31,549 nucleotides of DNA from positions 1 to 31,549 of the forward strand of contig DAOUCV010000057.1 in the NCBI GenBank assembly GCA_034432095.1. The letters run 5' to 3'. Positions within the stretch are counted from its first letter, which is position 1; each line of letters starts with the position of its first letter. The position numbers were made by a program, and so were the translations under genes. The DNA is from DAOUCV01 sp034432095 (GTDB lineage: Bacteria; Chloroflexota; Dehalococcoidia; Dehalococcoidales; UBA2162). Under the pieces are notes generated by a model that was not told the origin of the DNA, made no database searches, and saw only the letters and a list, made by a program, of their open reading frames with translations. This document shows, in pieces, positions 14,851-22,835 of the stretch.

Positions 14851-16047
14851 TTATTCTTCATCTTCCTTCAGCTTTGACAAATAGACGGCACTGGTTTCTT
14901 CAATCCTGCCGTATTTCATTACCTGGTCAATAAGTTCCTTGTCCCACAGACCTTCCTCGACGATTCTGGTGAGCGCTGCCGTGTCAAGCTGTGAGACCTC
15001 CAGCCATTTGCCTGCCTGCATGATTACCTCGTCGAGTCCTTCGCGCTCAGGTTCATTTTTGCTGGGGAACTTGAGCTTCTCATCAAACCTGACCCGGACC
15101 TTGTGACTGCTTCCCCTAATGAGGGTTACATTCTCCCTGCGGGCGTATTCGGTGAGGGCTTCCTTTACCTTGTCCATTTCTTCCCCAATCGCCCTGGCTT
15201 GTTCTTTTAGCTCTGCGTACCTGTTGACCAGCACAACCCCCGGTTCATTGAGATACTCATTAGCTGGCAAAGCCTCCACCGTGTAGAAGTGCTTTCTCAT
15301 GGGGCAGAGGTCGGGATACTCGCACCATTCACAGTAGCCGCTTTCTTTGGGTGGAAACTCCTTGGCTGATTCAATCTCATCAATAAGTCTGGTAGTATCA
15401 GTCACCAGTTGAGCAACCGCCTCGTCTGAGCGTGACGAAACAAGCTCCCGGTCAAAGGCGAGGTAGTGCCAGACGAGCTTGATGTCCTTAACGTCCGGCC
15501 ACCTTTTCTGCACACCAATGTGATACAGCCCCAGCTGGCGGTCACTGTCAGCCTGTTGCTGGCTGGGCAGGTAGGCTGAGGTCTTGTAGTCGTGAATACG
15601 GTAAGTGCCATCACTGGTACAGGAAAGCCGGTCTATGTAGCCGGTCAGCCTGTATTTCTCATCCTCACCGAGGGCAAAATTGAGACGCATCTCAGTCTGG
15701 ATGGTGGTGTCCGCATCAAATGGTGCATAGCGCCGGTAATAGGTCTCAACCATTTTCTTGCCTAGTGCCTTATAGTGCTCCTGATTTACGTCCTTTTTAG
15801 TGATAACGATGAGGTCATGCCATCTCTTTTGCCAGATGCTATCGTAGTTGGAGAGTAGTTCGTCCAGCGTGTTAAGCTTGGTGAGGCGGACATCGTCATA
15901 GCACTTCTTGAGGGTCTCGTGGACCATATTGCCCAAAAAGGCTTCAACGCTTTCTGTGTCCCGTTTAATCCCATCCCGGTAGCAGAGCTTGTATTTGAGC
16001 GGGCACTCCTCATACATGCTTAACTGTGAATGAGAATATACTGGCAT
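14851..16047 (-). CDS. PD-(D/E)XK nuclease, RecB/Cas4-like
   Basis: A 398-residue protein of the RecB/AddB C-terminal nuclease superfamily. The start contains SHSQLSMYEECPLKYKL, followed by GNMVHETL, then LTGYIDRL with the metal-binding Asp. Next come IHDYKTS, which supplies the D and K of the active site, and a QLGLYHIGV motif with the conserved Gln-Tyr. Cysteines in YEECP and in CEWCEYPDLCP form the four-Cys set that holds an iron-sulfur cluster in Cas4 and AddB. The last 130 residues are a family-specific helical extension. No helicase, cas1 or repeat array is nearby, so this is a stand-alone nuclease. AAGGAGG precedes the ATG. A role in DNA repair or phage defence is inference. Confidence 0.85.
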   Translation of the reverse strand: MPVYSHSQLSMYEECPLKYKLCYRDGIKRDTESVEAFLGNMVHETLKKCYDDVRLTKLNTLDELLSNYDSIWQKRWHDLIVITKKDVNQEHYKALGKKMVETYYRRYAPFDADTTIQTEMRLNFALGEDEKYRLTGYIDRLSCTSDGTYRIHDYKTSAYLPSQQQADSDRQLGLYHIGVQKRWPDVKDIKLVWHYLAFDRELVSSRSDEAVAQLVTDTTRLIDEIESAKEFPPKESGYCEWCEYPDLCPMRKHFYTVEALPANEYLNEPGVVLVNRYAELKEQARAIGEEMDKVKEALTEYARRENVTLIRGSSHKVRVRFDEKLKFPSKNEPEREGLDEVIMQAGKWLEVSQLDTAALTRIVEEGLWDKELIDQVMKYGRIEETSAVYLSKLKEDEE

Positions 16048-16141
16048 GGTACGCCTCCTTTATCTCATCTTCACCCCCCAGGTCTAACATGTTGGTACCA
16101 TTATCAGCACCCAGGATAACGCGAAAGGAGAATGCCCCTTA

Positions 16142-16199
16142 GCTTCCACCTCATTTATTCTTAGACCGAGGACCGGTTTTGTGACCTCGGTATGGAAGC
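16142..16199. repeat. Nested inverted repeat
   Basis: ACCGAGG (16165-16171) pairs with CCTCGGT (16185-16191), and outside it GCTTCCA (16142-16148) pairs with TGGAAGC (16193-16199). The two stems would stack with a bulge of 16 bases on one side and one base on the other. No T-tract follows, so a terminator is not indicated. It may be a structured RNA, a protein-binding site or an end of a decayed mobile element. Confidence 0.35.
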
Positions 16200-16414
16200 C
16201 GGCAGGATATGACTTATGCCACAGGTCTCTTAAATGTAATGTTCAAATTTTGGCTGTCCCGTTTGTTTCCCTCCTTTTGATATTCAGGTGAAATACATAT
16301 GTATTTGCAACAGGTCTTATAACCCTGAGCTATAACCCAACTTCACTTCCGAGGTAATTCTTTTTTATTATATTTCCCCTTCGTTGTCAAAGATGCTCGT
16401 TGGGGCTTATCATC

Positions 16415-16560
16415 CCATTTCAGTGGACAAGCCGTGATAGTTGTAGTACTCGATAAAGGCGACTATTGACTTCGGCAATAGCCCGGAGAGAATTCACATC
16501 GTCCGGTAACCTGAAATTTGTCGCTTCAACAGTTTCTTGGTATAATTCAGTTGGGCAGTG
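16415..16560 (-). pseudogene. Possible transposase (integrase-core) C-terminal remnant
   Basis: On the minus strand, one frame reads FRLPDDVNSLRAIAEVNS and the next frame continues AFIEYYNYHG, then stops. This resembles the end of DDE integrase-core transposases, where a ..AIAEFIEYYNYHRYHE.. helix closes the domain. A frameshift separates the two parts and nothing upstream is convincing. The match is short and the call tentative. Confidence 0.35.
16518..16546 (+). promoter_or_regulatory. Candidate promoter of the MutS-like operon
   Basis: TTGTCG (16518-16523) is 17 bp from a perfect TATAAT (16541-16546). Transcription from about 16553 would give a leader of roughly 145 bases to the preferred ATG at 16699. 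Confidence 0.45.
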
Positions 16561-16698
16561 ACGCCCAATAACATGCCGGTAATACCGAAGGAGGGACAAA
16601 AGCCTCCACGAGCCGGCAGGGATTTTTCTATTTTCCAAACGTGGGAGTGCAATCAATGGCCACCCACTTTGCGGCAACTCACAGATAGAGGTTACCGC

Positions 16699-18228
16699 AT
16701 GAGTTTTGAAAGCATCTTGTTCGAGAAGCCTGAAGACAGGCTGGTGGAAAAGGCGGAGCCGCCGGTCTTTTTCGCTGACCTGAATCTTGATCAGATTGTA
16801 GAAGCCGCTATCAAGGGCAGGGAAGAATACAATCTGAGACCTTTTTTCTGGTCTCCTCTGAAACGTATCGGCGCCATCAAGTATCGTCATGAAGTAATGC
16901 AGGAACTCGAAAGACAAGAGCCGGCTCGGGCCATAGGCGCCTTTGCACAACGGATGCACACTGTGCGTGATTACCTTGCGCGCCGTGACCGGCTCTCCTA
17001 CCAGCTCCAGAAGGAGAGGTGGTTCCTGGACGCAGTGGGTGTCTATTGTGACGCAGTTAGCTCTCTCTATCGTGACCTGTCGGCAGCGGACCTGAAATCG
17101 CAGGGGTTCTTAGCATTCCGCGAGTACCTGAGAGACTATGTAAATTCAGAGCCTTTCACATCCCTTGCAGAAGAAACACAGCGATTGCAGACCAGTCTGG
17201 CTGCAGTGAACTACTGCATACATATCAAGGGGAAAAACTTCACGGTCCGGCGGCGCGAAGCTGAGGTGGACTACAGCGCCGAAGTGAAGAAGACATTCGA
17301 GAGGTTCAAACAGGGAGGGGATAGGGATTACCAGGCTACGTTTTCCGAGCCTGCAGAGATGAATGACCTGGAGGCGGTAGTTCTGGAGGCGGTGGCTCGA
17401 TTGCATCGGGAAATATTTCAAGACTTGTATGACTTTTGTGAAAAGAATGTGGACTTTCTCGATGAAACAATCGCCACTTTTGACCGCGAAGTCCAGTTTT
17501 ACGTTGCCTACCTGGAATTCATAAATTCCATCAAGGCAGCTGGGTTGAAATTCTGCTATCCTGAAGTCTCAGACACAAGCAAAGAGATTTACCAGACGGA
17601 AGGGTTTGACCTAGCCCTGGCCAACAAGCTTATTTCCGAAGGCAGGCCTATTGTATGCAATGACTTTTTCATGCAGGGCAAAGAGCGCATATTCGTGGTC
17701 TCGGGGCCAAACCAGGGAGGCAAGACCACCTTCGCGCGCGCTTTCGGACAGTCGCACTATCTTGCCACTCTGGGCTGTCCTGTGCCGGGAAAGGAAGCTA
17801 AGCTCTTCTTGTTCGACAAGCTATTTACCCATTTCGAAAAAGAAGAGACCGTTGAGGAGCCAAAAAGCAGACTGGAGGACGACCTCACGAGAGTCCATGG
17901 CATTCTCAACGAGGCTACTCCGCGCAGCATCATCATAGCCAACGAGATTTTGACCTCCACGACACTGAACGACGCTGTCTTCCTGGGCAAGAAGGTGATG
18001 GAGAGTCTAAGCCAGTTGGACTCAATTTGTGTATGGGTAACATTTGTCGAGGAGCTAGTATCATACAGTGATAAGACGGTGAGCATGGTCAGTATGGTAG
18101 CCCCCGAAAATCCGTCGCTACGGACGTACAAAATCGTAAGGAGAGCCCCGCAGGGACTCTCCTATGCTAAGGCAATGGCCGAGAAGTACGGCCTGACGTA
18201 TGAGTCTCTGAAGGAGCGAATAAAGTAG
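16699..18228 (+). CDS. MutS-like ATPase, first of a tandem pair
   Basis: I prefer the ATG at 16699, giving 509 residues, because AGAGG precedes it and the length then matches the 510-residue partner. The C-terminal third is a MutS-type ABC ATPase. Walker A is GPNQGGKTT (336-344), followed by FDKLFTHFEKEE and SRLEDDLTRVHGIL, which correspond to the MutS region before Walker B. Walker B is SIIIANEILTSTT, with Asn415-Glu416 in place of the usual Asp-Glu. The N-terminal two thirds are mostly helical, like MutS core and lever domains; the mismatch-reading domain I and connector domain are absent. It overlaps the next gene by one base (TAGTG). It is probably a heterodimer partner of that protein; the role is unknown. 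Confidence 0.8.
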   Translation: MSFESILFEKPEDRLVEKAEPPVFFADLNLDQIVEAAIKGREEYNLRPFFWSPLKRIGAIKYRHEVMQELERQEPARAIGAFAQRMHTVRDYLARRDRLSYQLQKERWFLDAVGVYCDAVSSLYRDLSAADLKSQGFLAFREYLRDYVNSEPFTSLAEETQRLQTSLAAVNYCIHIKGKNFTVRRREAEVDYSAEVKKTFERFKQGGDRDYQATFSEPAEMNDLEAVVLEAVARLHREIFQDLYDFCEKNVDFLDETIATFDREVQFYVAYLEFINSIKAAGLKFCYPEVSDTSKEIYQTEGFDLALANKLISEGRPIVCNDFFMQGKERIFVVSGPNQGGKTTFARAFGQSHYLATLGCPVPGKEAKLFLFDKLFTHFEKEETVEEPKSRLEDDLTRVHGILNEATPRSIIIANEILTSTTLNDAVFLGKKVMESLSQLDSICVWVTFVEELVSYSDKTVSMVSMVAPENPSLRTYKIVRRAPQGLSYAKAMAEKYGLTYESLKERIK

Positions 18229-19760
18229 TGAAAGTCTACCTGATGTACAAGGACCGAGATTTCGACCTCGAGCAGAATGAGCCCTGGAACGGGTCGGACC
18301 TGATGCAGGACCTGCAGCTTGACCCGGTTCTCAGCGCTATGGCCAATGGCGAGGAGTTCCTATACCGAGTGGCAAAGAGCGCTCTACTGTCCGGCCTCGG
18401 TAATGGACCTGACGTCATACTTTATCGACAGGCAGTCCTCAAGGATTGTCTGAAGAATCCCTCCGTGGTAAAGGAACTGTACAAGCTCACGGTCAGCGTT
18501 ATCGGAGACAGAAAAGTGTCCCACTGGACCGCCGGGCTTGCCTATTCTCCGCTGTCGATGCTGTCTCGTGCTGTCGAGACCTTGCAGGTATTCCTGGGTA
18601 CGCTGAAGATGCTCAGGAGCATTGCTGACCAAGATGCCGACAAATTTGAATCGGAGGGTTTTACGGAGTTCTTTGCCAGGCTCAAGGGAGAGATTACCAG
18701 TGAATACCTGGCAGAAATTGAGGAGCATCTTGGGGAGTTGAATTTGCGTGATGAGGTTCTGATCGGCGCACAATTAGGGAAAGGCAATAGGGGCAGCAAC
18801 TACGTATTGCTTAAACCACAGAGCCAGAAGAAGTGGCTCCAACGGATGTTCAGCAAAGGGTTACGGGGATACACCTTCCGTATTAATGACCAAGATGAGA
18901 CCGCGATGAGGAAACTGGGCGAGCTTAGGAACCGGGGGATCAACTCGGTGGCCAATGCTACTGCCCAATCGGTAGACCATGTTCTCAACTTCCTCGTTAT
19001 GTTGCGGACTGAGCTCGCCTTCTACCTCGGCTGTGTCAACCTGCATGACCGTCTGATGGAATTGGGCGAGCCAATGTGTTTTCCTGTGGTTGCCGCAGCA
19101 AGCGAGCGCAGACTGGCATCTGAGGGGCTTTATGACATTTCCCTGGCACTGAGCTTGGGGAAACAGGTGGTGGCGAATGACATCAATGCCGACAACAAGA
19201 GTCTTATCATAGTCACCGGAGCCAACAAGGGTGGAAAGACGACCTTTCTGCGGAGCGTAGGCCTGTCACAGATGATGATGCATTGCGGGATGTTTGTTCC
19301 AGCCCGTTCTTTTTCCGCCAATTTGTGCACGGGACTTTTTACGCACTTCAAGCGCAAGGAAGATGTCTCCATGGAAAGCGGCAAATTGGATGATGAACTC
19401 AACCGCATGAGTCAAATTGCCGACCATTTGTCCGCCAATTCTCTGGTCCTGTTTAACGAAGCGTTTGCCGCCACCAACGAGAGAGAAGGAGCGGAGATTG
19501 CAAGGCAGATAGTAGCGGCTCTCTCAGAGAGACAGGTCAAGGTCATCTTCGTGTCCCATCTGTACCAGTTTGCGCACGAGCTTTACCAGGGAAGAACGGA
19601 CGGCACCCTTTTCTTGCGCGCTGAAAGAAAGGCGGATGGAACCCGAACCTACAAGCTGATTGAAGGCGAACCGCTGGACACCAGCTACGGTGTCGACCTA
19701 TATAACAGGATTTTTGGCACTGGGGAACACGAAACATATGCCAAAGTTCAAAAAAGGTGA
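18228..19760 (+). CDS. MutS-like ATPase, second of a tandem pair
   Basis: A 510-residue relative of the preceding protein. Walker A is GANKGGKTT (331-339), followed by LFTHFKRKEDV and GKLDDELNRMSQIA. Walker B is LVLFNEAFAATNE, again with Asn410-Glu411 rather than Asp-Glu. VKVIFVSHLYQFAHEL supplies the His switch region of MutS ATPases, which the first protein lacks (WVTFVEELVSY). The start is GTG, sharing its G with the preceding stop, so translation is coupled. The N-terminal portion is helical without mismatch-recognition domains. One active and one altered site would fit an asymmetric heterodimer, as in eukaryotic MutS pairs; that is inference. The gene also overlaps the membrane-protein gene downstream. 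Confidence 0.82.
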   Translation: MKVYLMYKDRDFDLEQNEPWNGSDLMQDLQLDPVLSAMANGEEFLYRVAKSALLSGLGNGPDVILYRQAVLKDCLKNPSVVKELYKLTVSVIGDRKVSHWTAGLAYSPLSMLSRAVETLQVFLGTLKMLRSIADQDADKFESEGFTEFFARLKGEITSEYLAEIEEHLGELNLRDEVLIGAQLGKGNRGSNYVLLKPQSQKKWLQRMFSKGLRGYTFRINDQDETAMRKLGELRNRGINSVANATAQSVDHVLNFLVMLRTELAFYLGCVNLHDRLMELGEPMCFPVVAAASERRLASEGLYDISLALSLGKQVVANDINADNKSLIIVTGANKGGKTTFLRSVGLSQMMMHCGMFVPARSFSANLCTGLFTHFKRKEDVSMESGKLDDELNRMSQIADHLSANSLVLFNEAFAATNEREGAEIARQIVAALSERQVKVIFVSHLYQFAHELYQGRTDGTLFLRAERKADGTRTYKLIEGEPLDTSYGVDLYNRIFGTGEHETYAKVQKR

Positions 19761-20832
19761 CAGAGTAAGAGTCCGTCTAACTTCTCATTCACCGTACAGA
19801 GGTCAAATTGGAGTGGTAGATGATGAGCCTTCAAGGTATTCAGCTCCTTCAGCGGGTTCAAGTGGCCTCTGGTATATGGTGAGGTTTGAGTGGAAAGGGT
19901 TACGTCCGGCTGCCCGTCTTATAGAGGAAGACCTTGAGATTGTTCCCGACGAAATCCTTCCGGAAGAGGCTCATGCTCCAGTAGAAGTCACCAAGCGGTC
20001 TCGGTGGTCTGTCGGCAGCAAGATTATTCAAACATCAACGAAGAGGAGATATTTATTAATCGCTCTCGCAGTGGTGTTAACACTAACGGCGATCTTGGTC
20101 CCTCTGGGTATCAGTAATATTGGGATAAAGATTGGCTCTCCAGCGTCATCAGAATTTTCATCCACACTAAAAGAACCTCTTTTATTGACCCAGGGGTCGT
20201 CTAATGAGACAATGAAGCTCGTCTTTGCGACAGAGCTTGTTGGGGCTACAGCCGGGTCAGCCTTCCCCATCCAACCAGTAGTGAAGATAGAAGATGCTAG
20301 CGGAAACGTTGTGACCAATTCTACGGCGCTCGTCACGCTAATTGTCAACGATAACAGGGCAACGCTATATGGAACAACAACGGTTAGAGCTGTGAATGGT
20401 ATAGCCACGTTCACTGACCTCTCTATCCGTTTGGCTGGGTTTGACTACAGGTTGATGGCGATTAGCCCTGGGTTGACTTCAGCCCTCAGCAATTATTTCA
20501 ATGTAGCGCCCGGTGCGGCAACGCAGCTTGCCTTTACCAAAGTCCCGGCTAGGTTTAAGGCTGGGTCAACTCTTACTACGGAGGTGAAAGTAAGTATACA
20601 GGATTCCTACGGGAACACGGTGACCACTTCCACCGCACCTGTGACCTTGGATATTACACCTGGGACTGGCACCAGTGGGGCTGTGCTATTTGGTACAAAA
20701 ACGGTCAATGCCGTGAATGGCGTAGCCACGTGGGCACATCTGTCCATCAATCTCCGTGGTTCTGGATACACACTGACCGCGACTAGCCCCGGATTAGCCC
20801 CAGCCATCAGCTATCCCTTCGATGTATATTAG
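19738..20832 (+). CDS. Membrane protein with KOW/SH3-like N-terminus and two Ig-like repeats
   Basis: I take the ATG at 19738, which overlaps the preceding gene by 23 bases, because MPKFKKGDRVRVRL begins a KOW/SH3-like barrel (about 3-60, with GQIGVVDDEP). The upstream frame is only the shadow of that gene. After a short linker, KRRYLLIALAVVLTLTAILV (102-121) starts a single transmembrane helix; the basic residues before it place the N-terminus inside. The outside part has two related repeats of about 100 residues, each with Q/K-V.I.D..GN.VT.ST..VTL and then T..V.AVNG.AT..DLSI..., ending in a SPGL segment. These resemble bacterial Ig-like or invasin-type domains. The total is 364 residues. 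The function is unknown; overlap with the MutS-like genes suggests a joint role. Confidence 0.75.
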   Translation: MPKFKKGDRVRVRLTSHSPYRGQIGVVDDEPSRYSAPSAGSSGLWYMVRFEWKGLRPAARLIEEDLEIVPDEILPEEAHAPVEVTKRSRWSVGSKIIQTSTKRRYLLIALAVVLTLTAILVPLGISNIGIKIGSPASSEFSSTLKEPLLLTQGSSNETMKLVFATELVGATAGSAFPIQPVVKIEDASGNVVTNSTALVTLIVNDNRATLYGTTTVRAVNGIATFTDLSIRLAGFDYRLMAISPGLTSALSNYFNVAPGAATQLAFTKVPARFKAGSTLTTEVKVSIQDSYGNTVTTSTAPVTLDITPGTGTSGAVLFGTKTVNAVNGVATWAHLSINLRGSGYTLTATSPGLAPAISYPFDVY

Positions 20833-21098
20833 CCGTTAAATATGAGAAGCCCCTCTGATAGTCAATACCCGTGTAAAGCATCGCGGCACCTCCTGAGCAA
20901 TACTACCTTGGAGGTCAGCGTTTTCGTGACGTCATGTTACCAGCCTCTGGTCAATGTGGCTCCTCTTATCAACTTTGTCCTGCATGCTGTACGGAAATAT
21001 GACATTCCAAAGACGTTACCTTGAAATCATCGCATCTAGGCAGGGCTAGGCAGATTTACCCGAACTTGCAACGGGAATTCACAGGCCTCGGTTGGCAA

Positions 21099-21509
21099 TC
21101 AACTAGTTTTCTTTATCACCTCGACAATACCTTCGGTGGCATTCATCTTGATATAATCTCCCGTCTTGATTACTTCCAGTGGGTTCCGATCTAGTCTGTG
21201 CACCATCGGGATATCATTCATTATTGCAACCATAGCCATGACGGGTTCCACCTCAACACAAATCATTCCCTTGGGCGCGTTGCCAAGTTGCTTGGCCATA
21301 TAGGCTATATTGGGCCCTACCGTTGAGCCCCTTCCCGTGGCAAAGACAAAGATTTTGTTGGCTATACTCTGTCCCTCTAGATCGTGCCCTTTAAGAACAA
21401 TCTTCCCCGTGGCCACGTCCAGGTCACCAAGGAATGAAAATGGTCTCTGGGAGACTATCGCTTCTCCCTCTACTTGGCCTTTTTTTACTGTTTTCCCCTT
21501 GAGTATCAT
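21099..21509 (-). CDS. Aconitase X swivel-domain subunit (small subunit)
   Basis: A 136-residue swivel-domain protein (DUF126 type). The core motif GRGSTVGPN near residue 69 and the following EVEPVMAMVAIMNDIPMVHR are characteristic. It is the small subunit of split aconitase X enzymes and pairs with the large subunit encoded four bases upstream. GGGGAGG for this gene lies in the end of the large-subunit gene. Characterised aconitase X enzymes are phosphomevalonate dehydratase (archaeal, split) and cis-3-hydroxy-L-proline dehydratase (bacterial). The presence of ispH in this window argues for the MEP route to isoprenoids, so the mevalonate reaction is less likely. The substrate remains unassigned. 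Confidence 0.85.
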   Translation of the reverse strand: MILKGKTVKKGQVEGEAIVSQRPFSFLGDLDVATGKIVLKGHDLEGQSIANKIFVFATGRGSTVGPNIAYMAKQLGNAPKGMICVEVEPVMAMVAIMNDIPMVHRLDRNPLEVIKTGDYIKMNATEGIVEVIKKTS

Positions 21510-21513
21510 CTTG

Positions 21514-22743
21514 TTAACCTCCCCACTTTCCGGTTATTGCTGCATTGATGCAGGTCTCAAAGCTCCCATATTGGATGTTAATCCCGCGTCTCGCCTGATA
21601 GGAAGCAGCTCTGGCTGAGTTGGTGGCGGCGGTAGCGGCAGGCACCTTCAGCTGGGGATAAGGTAATCCCTGAATACATGGGCCGCTGACAATTACGCCA
21701 CCGGCGCTTTCGATGATATCGACGTATCCTATACGTTTAGCCAGGGTATATATCTGCTCGGCGGTTGCGACAAAGAGCCTCACGCTGTCAGCTATCTTCC
21801 TGCCCTCCAGCAGCCGTGCAACCTTGCCAATCTCGGCGATGCTGAGATGGGGACAACCGAAGAAGACAACCTCGACTTCATCCGTTTTAGCCGTGTGTAG
21901 ACTTTCCCACCCCTCCCTGAGCTCTTTCTTACCAATCTTTATTGTCTCCTGGGGTTTCCGGTGTCCCAGGGCCTCTTCCACGGTTGGCGCCTCCGGGGTG
22001 ACTCCGACAACATGGCACATGGCGACTGCTCCCGAGACGGGTTGCGGTGACATCAAGAACTTAAGATAGTCAAATGAAACGGTATCAGGGATGCCATCGA
22101 CAACCACATTCTTGGTCTCAGCCACACCGCCGATGTAATAACCAATAGCGCCGTAATCGGCCTCAGTCAACTTTTCTACATCGAGGTCTTCAAGCTTGAA
22201 CAGAACCTGCCCGTACCTGTTCTCCTTCTTCAGTAGCAGCATATCCGGGGTTAATCCGGTGATGGCACTTGCCATGGAAGCTGGCATGGCGTCGCGGTTG
22301 CCCCTGGCACCGAATACCGAATTAGCGATAATAATACCCGACGACCCCGGCCAGGAAAAGACTCTGCCTGGCGTGGGCACATTGCCCACCAGATAAGGAG
22401 CACAGGTCATCGTCGGAATAAAGCCCCTGGGAACGCATAGAGCCATGGTCTCAGTGTGCTCTTTTTCTTGGCGCTGGCAGACTTCTTCCTGTAGACCTAT
22501 GGCTCTGGCGGTGGCACCGGTCATCGCGGCATGTGTTGTAGTAAAAGCCCTAATCTGTTCCACTCCCTCCAGTATCTCCCTGAGCCATTCCCCACCGCCC
22601 AGCCCGACGTGCGCATTGTGGACTTTTACCATTCTCTCGGCATCCCAGACATTGCCGTATTCGACCAGCATGGTTATGGCTTTTTGCATCCCCGGCCCGT
22701 ATTCCCCCTCATACATTCTCTTTTGCTCGTCAGTTAAAAGCAC
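21514..22743 (-). CDS. Aconitase X catalytic subunit (large subunit)
   Basis: The 409-residue product belongs to the aconitase X (DUF521) family. It begins LTDEQKRMYEGEYGPGMQ and continues with VHNAHVGLGGGEWL, CAPYLVGNVPTPGRVFSW with SSGIIIANSVFGARGNRD, the MSPQPVSGAVAMCHVVGVTPEAPT block, and SAGGVIVSGPCIQGLPYP near the C-terminus. The cysteines in CAPYL and GPC lie in regions used to hold the iron-sulfur cluster in this family. The start is GTG with GGAAGG upstream. It follows the solute-binding protein gene on the same strand, across a strong hairpin. The enzyme is a hydro-lyase; together with the binding protein it may serve uptake and dehydration of a hydroxy acid or amino acid derivative. 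Confidence 0.88.
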   Translation of the reverse strand: MLLTDEQKRMYEGEYGPGMQKAITMLVEYGNVWDAERMVKVHNAHVGLGGGEWLREILEGVEQIRAFTTTHAAMTGATARAIGLQEEVCQRQEKEHTETMALCVPRGFIPTMTCAPYLVGNVPTPGRVFSWPGSSGIIIANSVFGARGNRDAMPASMASAITGLTPDMLLLKKENRYGQVLFKLEDLDVEKLTEADYGAIGYYIGGVAETKNVVVDGIPDTVSFDYLKFLMSPQPVSGAVAMCHVVGVTPEAPTVEEALGHRKPQETIKIGKKELREGWESLHTAKTDEVEVVFFGCPHLSIAEIGKVARLLEGRKIADSVRLFVATAEQIYTLAKRIGYVDIIESAGGVIVSGPCIQGLPYPQLKVPAATAATNSARAASYQARRGINIQYGSFETCINAAITGKWGG

Positions 22744-22772
22744 CTTCCTTCCCTCCTTCGCTCTAATTCAAG

Positions 22773-22808
22773 GAAGGGGGCTGGAAGATTGAGTTCCGAG
22801 CCCCCTTC
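22773..22808. terminator. Strong intergenic hairpin, possible attenuator or processing site
   Basis: GAAGGGGGCT (22773-22782) pairs perfectly with AGCCCCCTTC (22799-22808), and GGAA/TTCC extends the stem inside with one bulged base. It lies between the solute-binding protein gene and the aconitase X genes, all minus strand. Neither side has a clear T-tract, so it may lower expression of the downstream enzyme genes or protect the upstream transcript end. Confidence 0.5.
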
Positions 22809-22835
22809 TATTTGATTGTCCACACGATGACAGGA

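Larger units (their letters stand above)
16048..16698. other. Long gap upstream of the MutS-like pair
   Basis: There is no intact gene here. It contains a nested inverted repeat at 16142-16199, a possible transposase-end remnant at 16415-16560 (minus), and a candidate promoter at 16518-16546. An in-frame extension of the downstream gene back to GTG 16558 is open but does not look like conserved protein. Confidence 0.5.

Noticed and set aside
16558..16698. Extension of the first MutS-like protein to GTG 16558
   Set aside because: No ribosome site at 16558, the start would be within a few bases of the likely transcription start, and the added residues look like translated remnant DNA.
20842..21024. 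Small plus-strand frame in the gap after the membrane protein gene
   Set aside because: No ribosome site, no recognisable motif; the 266-base gap seems empty.
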